A stretch of DNA of 22,695 bases from an uncultured Oscillospiraceae bacterium (GCA_910585265.1 CAJUCA010000049.1:1-22695); one strand, 5' to 3'; counted from the stretch's first letter, positions 7,295-14,988 are shown. Program-made: numbers and translations. Notes: generated from the letters alone by a model not told the origin.

Positions 7295-8533
7295 CTACTC
7301 CGCCTTGGGGGCGGTGATCTGCCGGGATACGCTCAGCACCATCCCCATCTCCCCCAGGGTGATCATCAGCGCCGTGCCGCCGTAGCTGAAGAAAGGCAGG
7401 GAGATGCCCGTGGGGGGCAGGAAGCCCGTCACCACGCCGATGTTGAAGAACACCTGAAAGGCCATCAGCGACATGATGCCCACGATCAGCAGGGTGCCGA
7501 ACCGGTCCCGGGCGTGGAGGGCCAGCCAGAACCCCCGGATGATCAGCAGGGCGAACAGGGCCATCAGCACCACCGCACCCACCATGCCCATCTCCTCGCA
7601 CCAGATGGAGAAGATGTAGTCATTGTGCTCCTCCGGGAGGAACAGGTATTTCTGGCGGCTGTTGCCCAAGCCCACCCCCAGCAGCCCGCCGGAGCCGATG
7701 GCGATCCGGCCCTGGATGGGCTGATAACCATTTCCCCTTGGGTCCACAAAGGGATCCAACCAGATGTCAATCCGGGCCTTCATGTAGTCCGTCTGGGTGA
7801 TGATGAACCACAGCAGCGGTGCCACCACCGCACCCGCCGCCGCGAACCAGCCCAGGGAAATGCCCGCCGCGAACAGCACCGACGCCGCCGCCACGATCAC
7901 CAGGATCATGGCCGACATATGCCCTTGGAGGTAGATGACCACCAGCACCACCACCAGGGCGATGCCGTAGGGGACCAGCTCCAGGAAGCCGATGTTATCC
8001 AGCCGCTCGCAGGTTCGGCCCAGGAGGGTGCGGCGGTTCCACTTCTTGTCCTTGGGCGGGCCAAGCTGGATGCCCCGCTTGGACAGCCGCGCCGCAAAAT
8101 ACAGGATGATGCCCACCTTGGCGATCTCCGAGGGCTGGAAACGGACGGGGCCCAGCTTGATCCAACGCGCCGCGCCGCCGCCGGTTTTGCCGATGCCGGG
8201 GACGAACACCAGCAGCATCAGCACCACCGACCCGGCCAGCACAAAGATGGACATCCAGCGGAACTGCTGGTAGTCGATCTTGGAGATGATGAACATGGCC
8301 ACCACGCCCATCAGCGCGAACCCGAACTGACGGTTGAAGTAGTACAGGGGGTCCCCCCCGGTGTTGGTGACCTTGGGGGACAAATTATACATGGCGGAGG
8401 GGAAGGAGGCGGACAGCAGCACGATCAGCCCCAGGGCCGTCAGCAGCATCACCAACGCCAGGAAGGGCAGGTCGATGGGCCCCCGGGCCAGCTTCTGCTC
8501 GATGGTCAGATCTCGTTTGGCTTTTCTGGCCAT
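7295..8533 (-). CDS. ftsW: SEDS peptidoglycan glycosyltransferase FtsW/SpoVE
   Basis: FtsW polymerises lipid II into glycan strands at the septum, in partnership with a class B PBP; the likely partner gene lies 1.8 kb upstream. The 412-residue protein has about ten membrane segments. The family signature is clear: DPFVDPRGNGYQ...AIGSGGLLGVGLGNSRQKYLFLPEEH at about 260-303, with the conserved catalytic Asp at D305 in EEHNDYIF. GISLPFFSYGG near the C-terminus is also typical. A basic cytoplasmic loop at about 151-182 (KRGIQLGPPKDKKWNRR region) is longer than I expect for FtsW. The vegetative (FtsW) and sporulation (SpoVE) members cannot be separated by sequence alone; the cluster position between mraY and murG matches spoVE of B. 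subtilis. Confidence 0.94.
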   Translation of the reverse strand: MARKAKRDLTIEQKLARGPIDLPFLALVMLLTALGLIVLLSASFPSAMYNLSPKVTNTGGDPLYYFNRQFGFALMGVVAMFIISKIDYQQFRWMSIFVLAGSVVLMLLVFVPGIGKTGGGAARWIKLGPVRFQPSEIAKVGIILYFAARLSKRGIQLGPPKDKKWNRRTLLGRTCERLDNIGFLELVPYGIALVVVLVVIYLQGHMSAMILVIVAAASVLFAAGISLGWFAAAGAVVAPLLWFIITQTDYMKARIDIWLDPFVDPRGNGYQPIQGRIAIGSGGLLGVGLGNSRQKYLFLPEEHNDYIFSIWCEEMGMVGAVVLMALFALLIIRGFWLALHARDRFGTLLIVGIMSLMAFQVFFNIGVVTGFLPPTGISLPFFSYGGTALMITLGEMGMVLSVSRQITAPKAE

Positions 8534-8557
8534 GGGACTCGCCCCTTTCGTCGAATC

Positions 8558-8656
8558 AAAGTCCGCTCAACTTCGTTTCCGCCTGCGGCGAAAACTGCGT
8601 TCGCTCCCTTGCTTCTCCTCTCCCCACAAAGCCAAAAGGCGGCTTTGCGGGGGCCC
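8558..8656 (-). repeat. intercistronic structured repeat, copy 2 (mraY-ftsW gap)
   Basis: This is the best-formed copy. On the mRNA strand CCCCGCAAAGCC (from about 8653 down) pairs with GGCTTTGTGGGG as a 12-bp stem with a single G-U and a 7-nt loop, and TTTTCGCC pairs with GGCGGAAA a little further on. It fills the space between the mraY stop (8669) and the ribosome-binding site of ftsW. No U-tract is present. Confidence 0.82.
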
Positions 8657-8668
8657 CGATTTTAACGT

Positions 8669-9655
8669 CTAAATGGCGTAGCGGTACATCACGCCCACAA
8701 AGGCCAGCAGGCAGAAGGCGACGGTGATCCCCGTGAAGGTGAGCACGATACGCACCTCGCTCCAGCCCCCCAGCTCCAGGTGGTGGTGGAGGGGGGCCAT
8801 GCGGAAGATCCGCTTGCCGTGGGTGAGCTTGAAATAGCCCACCTGAAGGATATCGCTCATGGTCTCCGCGATGTAGATCACGCCCACCAGTACCAGCACC
8901 AGCGGCACGTCCAGGGCGAAGGCCATGGCGCACACCGCGCCGCCCAGGAACAGGGACCCGGTGTCCCCCATGAACACCTTGGCGGGGTGGAAGTTATACA
9001 GCAGGAAGCCCAGCAGTCCCCCGCCCAGCGCGCCGGCGAACACGCCCACCGCCCCCATCTCCCACCACTTGGACAGGACGGCGAAGAACACGCACACCGC
9101 CAGGGTCACAGAGCCCGCCAGCCCGTCCAGCCCGTCGGTGAGGTTGACGGCGTTGACACAGCCCACCATCACAAAGGCGGCGAACACCAGGTACACCCCC
9201 CAGGTGAGGGTCACCTCCGCGTTGAGGAAGGGTACGTACAGGGTGGGGGACAAGATCCCCTGCCACCGCAGCAGGGCCAGGAAGGCGATGGCCGCCGCCA
9301 GCTGGAGCAGGAACTTCCACCCGGCGGTAAGCCCCGTGTTCTCGTGCTTGCGGATCTTGGCGTAGTCGTCGATGAAGCCGATGCCGCCGCACACCAGGGC
9401 GAAGGCCAGCACAAACAACGCCTGCCAGCTCCCCTCCGCCATGTCCCGCCAGCCGAAGGCCAGCACGGACACCGCCGCCGCCGCGATGAACATGATCCCC
9501 CCCATGGTGGGGGTGCCCTCCTTGCTCTTGTGCCAGTTGGGGCCGATCTCCTTGATGGACTGGCCCGCGTGGAGCGCGCGCAGGGCGGGAATGAGCACCC
9601 ATCCCACCGCCGCCGAGATGCCGAACGCGGCCAACGCCGCCAACAGTATCCGCAT
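8669..9655 (-). CDS. mraY: phospho-MurNAc-pentapeptide transferase
   Basis: MraY moves phospho-MurNAc-pentapeptide from UDP to undecaprenyl phosphate, making lipid I. This is an integral membrane enzyme with about ten helices; 328 residues is typical. Signature residues are all present: GTPTMGG (48-53 region), DDY (D96-D97-Y98), the NxxNLTDGLDGL loop (168-179, with catalytic-site D174), GDTGS (230-234) and the cytoplasmic MAPLHHHLE (H290-H292). The start has a GGAGGG ribosome-binding site about 6 nt upstream. Repeat copy B separates it from the Mur-ligase-like gene, so its transcription either passes through that 162-bp hairpin or begins inside or after it. No clear separate promoter was found in the 40 nt between the element and the gene. 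Confidence 0.97.
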   Translation of the reverse strand: MRILLAALAAFGISAAVGWVLIPALRALHAGQSIKEIGPNWHKSKEGTPTMGGIMFIAAAAVSVLAFGWRDMAEGSWQALFVLAFALVCGGIGFIDDYAKIRKHENTGLTAGWKFLLQLAAAIAFLALLRWQGILSPTLYVPFLNAEVTLTWGVYLVFAAFVMVGCVNAVNLTDGLDGLAGSVTLAVCVFFAVLSKWWEMGAVGVFAGALGGGLLGFLLYNFHPAKVFMGDTGSLFLGGAVCAMAFALDVPLVLVLVGVIYIAETMSDILQVGYFKLTHGKRIFRMAPLHHHLELGGWSEVRIVLTFTGITVAFCLLAFVGVMYRYAI

Positions 9656-9696
9656 GGTTTTCCCTCCAACTCTCTTTTCCTTGGTAATTCTCTTTT

Positions 9697-9858
9697 AGAC
9701 CCTGTATTCACAACCTCAAACGCCGTGTGGACGGGTCTTTTCCCGCCATACCGCGTTGCGTTTTCTTGAAATGCACCAAGCATTCCCGCGAAAACGCGCC
9801 TTGTCTGGCGGGAAAATCCCTCGCCCACCCAGCATCCTCGGCTGTGAACACAGGTGCT
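9697..9858 (-). repeat. 162-bp inverted-repeat element, copy B
   Basis: This has the same length and orientation as copy A and lies in the middle of the dcw cluster between the Mur-ligase-like gene and mraY. Left end AGACCCTGTATTCACA, right end (inverted) AGCACCTGTGTTCACA. Inner arms GCGTTTTC (9758-9765) and GAAAACGC (9790-9797) pair; the apex is AATGC (9770-9774) / GCATT (9780-9784). The right end is 4 nt from the stop codon of the gene before it. No ORF. Confidence 0.9.
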
Positions 9859-9861
9859 TAC

Positions 9862-10371
9862 TCAGTGCTCCAGCCGGGCCGCCGCCTGCTCCAGGGGCAC
9901 CCCCAGGGCCAGCGCGCCCGCCAGAGCCGCCAGATGGTCATACAGCCGGGGCTCCTCCCCCGCGCTCACCCGCACCCGCAGCAGCTCGCCGCCCGCCAGG
10001 GCCTCGAACTCCAGCCGGTCCCCCCGGAGGCGGACGTTCTTTGCCGTCAGATCCGCCTGGGGCCTGCCGTCGGAGTAGGCGTACACCCCGCCCCCCACCG
10101 CGGCGGCGAACCGCCTGCCCTCCGGGTCGTCCAGGCCCACCACCGTCACCCCGGACCGGCGGGACAGCTCCCACCGGGCGGCGGCACAGCCGCTCAGCCC
10201 CCGGCTTTTGGCGGGCAGGTCGAAGTTCTCCACCACCACCGCCTCACAGCGTCCCTCGTACAGCGCGGCCTGGCAGGGGGTAAGCTCCACCACGGGCAGG
10301 GGCAGCAGGCGTCGCAGGAGCTGGGCGGTCATTGTCCCGCCCCGGCCCACCACCGCCACCGGCCCGCCCAT
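9862..10371 (-). CDS. degenerate Mur-ligase central-domain-like protein
   Basis: I do not recognise this as a named gene. It is about 169 residues and resembles only the central ATPase domain of Mur ligases. Near the start VAVVGRGGTMTAQLLRRLL (5-23) lines up with the Mur P-loop (GTNGKTTT...), but the conserved Lys is replaced by Gly, so ATP binding is doubtful. Further on VVGLDDPEGRRFA matches the VNADDPYGRRLA-type segment of MurE/MurC, followed by GGGVYAYSDGRPQADLTAKNVRL and RLYDHLAALAGALALGVPLEQAAA, like the end of the central domain. There is no N-terminal UDP-binding domain and no C-terminal ligase domain. It starts 4 nt after the PBP stop, suggesting translational coupling; an ATG at 10398 would add 9 residues and overlap the PBP gene. 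No strong ribosome-binding site is visible. It holds the slot where murE, murF or murD usually lies. Confidence 0.78.
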   Translation of the reverse strand: MGGPVAVVGRGGTMTAQLLRRLLPLPVVELTPCQAALYEGRCEAVVVENFDLPAKSRGLSGCAAARWELSRRSGVTVVGLDDPEGRRFAAAVGGGVYAYSDGRPQADLTAKNVRLRGDRLEFEALAGGELLRVRVSAGEEPRLYDHLAALAGALALGVPLEQAAARLEH

Positions 10372-10375
10372 TGTA

Positions 10376-12811
10376 CTATTGATGGTCCCCATAGTCAATA
10401 CTGCTCACGAACCGCACCTCCACTACCGTGCCAAGGGCCACCATAGTGCCCTCGTCAATGGATTGGCTGGCCTGCACTACGTCCGGGTCATTGAAGTCCA
10501 CCACGCCGGAGGCCCGCATGAACAGTCCCAGCTCCTCCAGCTTATTCTTGCTCTGGGTGGGGGTCAGCCCCGCAAGGCTGGGCACCGCCACCTGCTCCCC
10601 GGGCGCGTCCTCCCCCAGGTAGAGCACCACCGTGGAGCCGCTGGGGATGGACGCCCCCGCCGCCGGGACCTGGCCCTGGACGATGCTGCCCGTGCCCACC
10701 GTGCGGCACTCGAAGCCCGCCTTTTGCAGGTTCCCCTTGGCCACCGTCAGCTCCTGGCCCGTCACCTTGGGCATGGGGGTGTCCGGCCCCGCCAGCTCAT
10801 CGCCGGAATACTGCCGCTCGATGCCCATATAGTCCAAAATGCTGCCGATGAGCTGCCCCGCCATGGGGGCGGCGATATTGCCGCCGGAGATGTAGGTGCC
10901 CGACGCGGTGTGGTTGGACCTGGGCGCGGAACGCTGGGGGGTGTCGTACACCAGCAGGGCCAGCACCTGGGGATCGTCCGCCGGGGCAAAGCCCATGAAG
11001 GAGCACATCACGTCGTCGTTATTCGGGTCGATGCTCTTGATGGCGATGTTCTCCGAGGTGCCCGTCTTGCCGCCGATGCGGTAGCCGCTCTGGCTGGCGT
11101 TGTGGCCGGAGCCCTCCTTGGTGCTCACCACCTGCTCCAGGATGTTGCGCACCTTGTCGGAGGTGTCCTCGCTGATCACCTGCCGCACCTCGGTGGTCTC
11201 GTGGTAGTACACGGTGTTCCCGTCCCCGTCGGTGATGGACTGCACCAGATAGGGCTGGAGCAGGTGCCCGCCGTTGATGACGGAGGCGAAGGCGGTGATC
11301 ATCTGGATGGGGCTGATGCCGAAGGTCTGCCCGAAGGAGCTGGTGGCCACGGAGGACGATCCGTAGGGTCCGGTGAAATACTCCTCGCCGCCGGGCCAGA
11401 AAATGCCCTGGGGCAGCTCCCCGTTCAGGTCGATGCCCGTCTTGTCGAACAGGCCGAAGTCATCAAAATACTTCCACATGGTCTCCGCGCCCAGCTTCTC
11501 GGCGATCTTCATCAGACCCACGTTGCAGGAGTTCATCACCACATGGGTGAGGTCCTGATCCTGGTGCCCCGCCTTTTTGTGGCAGCTGATGGGCTTGGGC
11601 CAGCCGTTCTGCTGCAAGGAACCGCCGCAGAAGAAGTGGTCGTTCAGGGAGACAGCCCCCTCCTCCAACGCCATCGCCACGGTGATGGGCTTGAACACGG
11701 AGCCGGGTTCATAGGCGTCCCCGATGGCCCGGTTGCGCATCTGCTTATCCCAGGCTTCCTTCCACGCCTTGCCGTACTCCTCGCTGTCCTTCCCCTTCTC
11801 CGCCGCCAGGGCCTCCAGCTCCCGCTGGAGATCCTCGCTGAGGATCGTCGAGTAGTGGTTTGGGTCGAAATCCGGGCTGCTTGCCATGGCCAGCACCGCC
11901 CCGGTCTTGGGGTTGATCACCAGCCCGAAAGCCCCGTTCTGCACGTCGTAGGTCTCGATGCCCTCCTCCAGGGTCTGCTCCAGCATGGCCTGGATCCGCT
12001 CGTCCAGGGTGAGGGTCAGGTCACAGCCGTCCTCCGCGTCGAAATACATCTCGTACCCGGAGATCATCTCCATGCCCGCGCCGTTTTTGGAGGTCACCAC
12101 CCGGCCCAGATCCCCGGACAGGGCGTCCTCATACACCGCCTCGATGCCCTGCGCGCCCACCTTCCGGTCGCCGCTGTTCTCGTTCTGGGACAGATAGCCC
12201 AGCACGTGGGAGCCCACCGACGAGAAGGGGTAATACCGCTTGCTGGACGGCGTGGGGTAGAGCAGGCCGGTGATCCGGTTCTTGGTGGTGAAGGCCCGCA
12301 CCTTTTCCGCGTCCTCCTCCTCCATCTCCTTCTCCAGCTCGATCCAGGCGTTGCTGGTCTTTTCCATCTGCTTCCAGAGCCAGTCCTCGTCATAGCCGAA
12401 GGTGTCCACCAGCCAGTCCACGATGAGCTTCCTCCGGTCGTAGAGGGCCTGCTTGTAGGTGTCCTCGTCCAGCTTATCCTCCTTGCCCTTGAAGTCCTCC
12501 TTGACAGAATTGACCAGGTCCAGGGGGGACAGGATCAGCTTGTAGACCGTGGCGGACATGGCCATGATGCGGCCCTCCCGGTCGTAGATCACGCCCCGGT
12601 TGGCGTTGACCGCGATGCTCTTGGTCTGCTGAATGGCGGCCTGCTCCTCCCATTTGGCGTGCTCCACGATCTGGAGCTTGTAGAGCTGCCCCACCAGGGG
12701 GATGAACAGGCCGATCCCCAGGGCCAGCATCAGCACGATGGTCCGCCGGAACAGGCTGCGGTTGCTCCGCCCCTGGCCGCTCCGGCGGGGGGGTCGTTTG
12801 GGTTCCTGCAT
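10376..12811 (-). CDS. PASTA-domain class B penicillin-binding protein (FtsI/SpoVD type)
   Basis: This is a monofunctional transpeptidase that crosslinks septal peptidoglycan outside the membrane. The 811-residue order is: basic N-terminus, one membrane anchor (about 22-45), PBP dimerisation domain with RGVIYDREG (72-80), transpeptidase domain, and two C-terminal PASTA domains (about 679-734 and 742-804). Catalytic motifs are SVFK (S371 nucleophile, K374), SCN (428-430) and KTG (582-584). An acidic, Lys-rich insertion of about 70 residues (105-175) lies in the dimerisation region. The start has GGAGGTAAT about 5 nt upstream. B. subtilis has pbpB and spoVD in this place; two PASTA domains resemble PbpB, but only one such gene is present here, so I assign no symbol. 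FtsW is the expected polymerase partner. Confidence 0.93.
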   Translation of the reverse strand: MQEPKRPPRRSGQGRSNRSLFRRTIVLMLALGIGLFIPLVGQLYKLQIVEHAKWEEQAAIQQTKSIAVNANRGVIYDREGRIMAMSATVYKLILSPLDLVNSVKEDFKGKEDKLDEDTYKQALYDRRKLIVDWLVDTFGYDEDWLWKQMEKTSNAWIELEKEMEEEDAEKVRAFTTKNRITGLLYPTPSSKRYYPFSSVGSHVLGYLSQNENSGDRKVGAQGIEAVYEDALSGDLGRVVTSKNGAGMEMISGYEMYFDAEDGCDLTLTLDERIQAMLEQTLEEGIETYDVQNGAFGLVINPKTGAVLAMASSPDFDPNHYSTILSEDLQRELEALAAEKGKDSEEYGKAWKEAWDKQMRNRAIGDAYEPGSVFKPITVAMALEEGAVSLNDHFFCGGSLQQNGWPKPISCHKKAGHQDQDLTHVVMNSCNVGLMKIAEKLGAETMWKYFDDFGLFDKTGIDLNGELPQGIFWPGGEEYFTGPYGSSSVATSSFGQTFGISPIQMITAFASVINGGHLLQPYLVQSITDGDGNTVYYHETTEVRQVISEDTSDKVRNILEQVVSTKEGSGHNASQSGYRIGGKTGTSENIAIKSIDPNNDDVMCSFMGFAPADDPQVLALLVYDTPQRSAPRSNHTASGTYISGGNIAAPMAGQLIGSILDYMGIERQYSGDELAGPDTPMPKVTGQELTVAKGNLQKAGFECRTVGTGSIVQGQVPAAGASIPSGSTVVLYLGEDAPGEQVAVPSLAGLTPTQSKNKLEELGLFMRASGVVDFNDPDVVQASQSIDEGTMVALGTVVEVRFVSSIDYGDHQ

Positions 12812-12841
12812 GGGATATTACCTCCGCGAATGTTGGAAAGA

Positions 12842-12873
12842 GGGGCGCGGGAAAGGTACATTCCTCGCGCCCC
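12842..12873 (-). other. strong hairpin between the ftsL-like gene and the PBP gene
   Basis: GGGGCGCG (12842-12849) pairs with CGCGCCCC (12866-12873); the stem continues with GGAA (12850-12853) / TTCC (12861-12864), with one bulged base at 12865. On the mRNA strand TCTTTCC follows, a poor U-tract, so termination would be weak at best. It lies in the 105-nt gap before the PBP ribosome-binding site and may be an RNA-processing or attenuation structure. Nothing else is visible in this gap. Confidence 0.6.
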
Positions 12874-12916
12874 GGTGTCTCTGTCTATGGCAAGTGTATG
12901 TGCCGCGCCGCCCTGT

Positions 12917-13486
12917 TTATGACAGCAGATTGGCCAGATATTCCTCCGCCCGCTGGAGCAGGGCGGACAGGCCCTTCCCCGCCCCGTCGTAATACACCAC
13001 GCTGTCCGGCTCGGACAGGTCCAGGTAGACCGTCTGCCCCGCCCGGCCCCGGACCATGGTGCCGTCGGCCAGGAGCTGCTTCTCAATGGCCTCCAGGTCG
13101 AAGATCAGCTCATGCTTGGCCTGGAGCACCCGGCCCTCGTCCTGGAGGTCGGCCAGCTCCCCCCGGAGGGACACCATGTCGTAGTTGGCCTCCGCCAGCT
13201 GGGCGATGCTCACCACCAGCAGCAGGGCGCAGGCCAGCACGGCGAACACCCCCACCACGGCGAAGGGCGCGACGGCGGTCTGGGTGCGCACCTGCACGTC
13301 GGGCCGCTGGGCCGGACGGCGGCGGGGCTGGATGGACGGGCGAACGGCAGGCGACTGGCGGCGGACGGTATTGCCGTGGATCCGCTCCCGGCGGGCAGGC
13401 TCCCGCAGGGACTCCTGCTCCACCTCGGGCTGGTAGGCCACGTTTCCGCTGGTACGGTATCTTCTGTTTCTCCTCTGCTCTGCCAT
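12917..13486 (-). CDS. FtsL-like septum formation protein
   Basis: The 189-residue bitopic protein has the layout of FtsL: an extended basic and Arg/Pro-rich cytoplasmic N-terminus (1-70), one membrane segment (about 71-97), then a short coiled coil (about 98-137: LRGELADLQDEGRVLQ and onward). The tail of about 50 residues after the coil is longer than in classic FtsL. FtsL is poorly conserved, so the call rests on topology and on its place between rsmH and the PBP gene, which is the ftsL slot in Gram-positive dcw clusters. Its role would be to hold FtsB/DivIC and FtsQ and activate FtsW and the PBP. An AAAGGAG ribosome-binding site precedes the ATG. Confidence 0.82.
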   Translation of the reverse strand: MAEQRRNRRYRTSGNVAYQPEVEQESLREPARRERIHGNTVRRQSPAVRPSIQPRRRPAQRPDVQVRTQTAVAPFAVVGVFAVLACALLLVVSIAQLAEANYDMVSLRGELADLQDEGRVLQAKHELIFDLEAIEKQLLADGTMVRGRAGQTVYLDLSEPDSVVYYDGAGKGLSALLQRAEEYLANLLS

Positions 13487-13543
13487 GGAACACGTCTCCT
13501 TTGTACGCCCCGCGTCCCGCCGTCCGTCCGCGGGGTTTGGGGT

Positions 13544-14476
13544 TTATCGCTTCTCCGCGATCCGCAGCTTCGCGCTCCGGGCGCGGGGATTTTCGTTCAG
13601 CTCCTCCTCCGAGGCGGTGATGGGCCGTTTGCCGACCAGCTTCACCTTGGGCGTCTTGCCGCACACGCACACCGGGAAGTCCGGCGGGCAGGTGCAGCCC
13701 CTGGCCCATTCCCCGAAAGCGGTTTTCACCAGCCGGTCCTCCAGGGAGTGGAAGGAAATGATCGCCAGCCGCCCCCCCGGCTTCAGCAGGGGCAGTACGC
13801 CGCCCAGCAGCCGCTCCACCTCCCCCAGCTCGTCGTTGACGGCGATGCGGATGGCCTGGAAGGACCGTTTGGCGGGGTGCTGCTTCTCCCGCCGGGCCTT
13901 GGCGGGCATGGCGGCGCGGATCAGCTCCGCCAGCTCCCCGGTGGTCTCGATGGGGGCCTCCTCCCGGCGGCGGAGGATGGCGGCGGCGATGGGGCCGGAA
14001 TACCGCTCCTCCCCGTACTGCCAGAGGATGCGCTTCAGCTCCTCCTGGCTCCAGCCGTTCACCACCTCCCGGGCGGTGAGGGGGGCGGACTGGTCCATCC
14101 GCATATCCAGGGGTGCGTCCTGAAGGTAGGAAAACCCCCGGCTGCCGTCGTCCAGCTGGGGCGAGGACACCCCGAAGTCAAACAGCATTCCGTCCGCCCC
14201 GGAGACGCCCAGCCCGGACAGGAGGGCGGGCAGATCCCCGAAATTCCCCCGCACCAGGGTCACCTTGTCCATCCATGCCCCGAACCGGGCGGGGGCGGCG
14301 TCCAACGCCGCCTGGTCCCGGTCGATGGCGATGAGCCGCCCGGTGGTGAGCCGTCCGGCGATCTCCCTGGAGTGGCCCGCCCGGCCCAGGGTGCCGTCCA
14401 CGTAGATCCCGTCGGGGCGGATATTCAAACCGTCCAGGCACTCGTTCAAAAGCACCGGCTTGTGGGTGTACTCCAT
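13544..14476 (-). CDS. rsmH: 16S rRNA (cytosine-1402-N4)-methyltransferase
   Basis: RsmH (MraW) methylates the N4 of C1402 in 16S rRNA using SAM. The 310-residue length is typical. Family features are HKPVLLNECLDGL at the N-terminus, the SAM-binding DGTLGRAGHS (usually DGTLGGGGHS), DFGVSSPQLDDGSRGFSY around residue 100, the RSFQAIRIAVNDEL segment and FHSLEDRLVK. A Cys-rich stretch, CTCPPDFPVCVCG, precedes the conserved NPRARSAKLR end. The start lies 1 nt downstream of the mraZ stop, so the pair is translationally coupled. It is the second gene of the dcw operon. Confidence 0.97.
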   Translation of the reverse strand: MEYTHKPVLLNECLDGLNIRPDGIYVDGTLGRAGHSREIAGRLTTGRLIAIDRDQAALDAAPARFGAWMDKVTLVRGNFGDLPALLSGLGVSGADGMLFDFGVSSPQLDDGSRGFSYLQDAPLDMRMDQSAPLTAREVVNGWSQEELKRILWQYGEERYSGPIAAAILRRREEAPIETTGELAELIRAAMPAKARREKQHPAKRSFQAIRIAVNDELGEVERLLGGVLPLLKPGGRLAIISFHSLEDRLVKTAFGEWARGCTCPPDFPVCVCGKTPKVKLVGKRPITASEEELNENPRARSAKLRIAEKR

Positions 14477-14477
14477 A

Positions 14478-14894
14478 TCAGATCCCCAGATTCTTCATCA
14501 GGTTGGCAATGGTCTCGGGATTGAGCTGCTGGCGGGTCTTGGCCTTCCAGTTGTCCGCGCTCCAGATCTGGGCGCGGTCGTTATTGCCCGTCACCACCAC
14601 GTCCTTGTCGATCTTCGCGTAGTCCTTCAGGTAGGAGGGGATCTGGAACCGCCACTGCTTGTCCGCCTCGCACAGCTGCGCACTGGCGAAGAACAGGTCC
14701 ATGGCCGCCGCGTCGGTGGTGGACAGCTCGGACACCCGCTGGCGCAGCTTGTCCCAGGTCTCCATGGGGTACAGGGTCAGGTTTTCCTTCACCCCCACCG
14801 CCAGATAGAAGGCGGAGCCCAGCTTGTCCCGCAGCTTGGAGGGCACGATGAGGCGGCCGGCGTTGTCGATGCTGTGCTCATAGGTGCCGGTCAT
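14478..14894 (-). CDS. mraZ: transcriptional regulator MraZ
   Basis: MraZ is a SpoVT/AbrB-type DNA-binding protein that regulates its own dcw operon. The protein of 138 residues carries the two repeated swapped-hairpin domains; TGTYEHSIDNAGRLIVPSKLR (2-22) is the first and CEADKQWRFQIPSYLKDYAKI the second, and the paired basic D-x-x-GR/W-R segments are typical. I start it at ATG 14892-14894, because GGAGGGAGAGGG lies immediately upstream. A longer reading would start at 14939, but that would place the start within the TGGAG operator boxes. It is the first gene of the dcw operon. Confidence 0.95.
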   Translation of the reverse strand: MTGTYEHSIDNAGRLIVPSKLRDKLGSAFYLAVGVKENLTLYPMETWDKLRQRVSELSTTDAAAMDLFFASAQLCEADKQWRFQIPSYLKDYAKIDKDVVVTGNNDRAQIWSADNWKAKTRQQLNPETIANLMKNLGI

Positions 14895-14902
14895 CCCTCT
14901 CC

Positions 14903-14948
14903 CTCCATTCTGCTCCACGAAATAGAAGGATTCCTCCATTTCGCTCCA
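14903..14948 (-). promoter_or_regulatory. probable MraZ operator: four TGGAG boxes
   Basis: On the minus strand TGGAG occurs at 14944-14948, 14934-14938, 14913-14917 and 14903-14907. Within each pair the period is exactly 10 bp, and the two pairs are offset by 31 bp overall (three helical turns). MraZ in other bacteria is known to bind short G-rich direct repeats with about 10-bp period just downstream of its promoter. The last box merges with the mraZ ribosome-binding site, so bound MraZ would cover the leader. Confidence 0.75.
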
Positions 14949-14959
14949 TTACGCTTCTC

Positions 14960-14988
14960 AGTATACCTTACCCCCCAGCAAAAAGCAA
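14960..14988 (-). promoter_or_regulatory. dcw operon promoter upstream of mraZ
   Basis: Minus-strand TTGCTT (14983-14988), 17-nt spacer, TATACT (14960-14965). The predicted start is near 14953, placing all four TGGAG boxes inside the first 55 nt of the transcript. Confidence 0.75.

Noticed and set aside
7197..7601. In-frame upstream extension of murG into ftsW
   Set aside because: The translation is low complexity and out of frame with ftsW; the MurG family start MKVIFTCGG at 7196 fits with a nearby GGAG.
10208..12922. Plus-strand ORF of 904 codons opposite the PBP gene
   Set aside because: It is an antisense shadow of a high-GC gene, with His/Gly/Leu/Val-rich low-complexity translation and no family motifs, while the minus strand has a complete PBP with all catalytic motifs.
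14895..14939. Longer mraZ start at 14939
   Set aside because: The extra 15 residues would cover the TGGAG boxes, and the ATG at 14894 has a far better ribosome-binding site and the family N-terminus.
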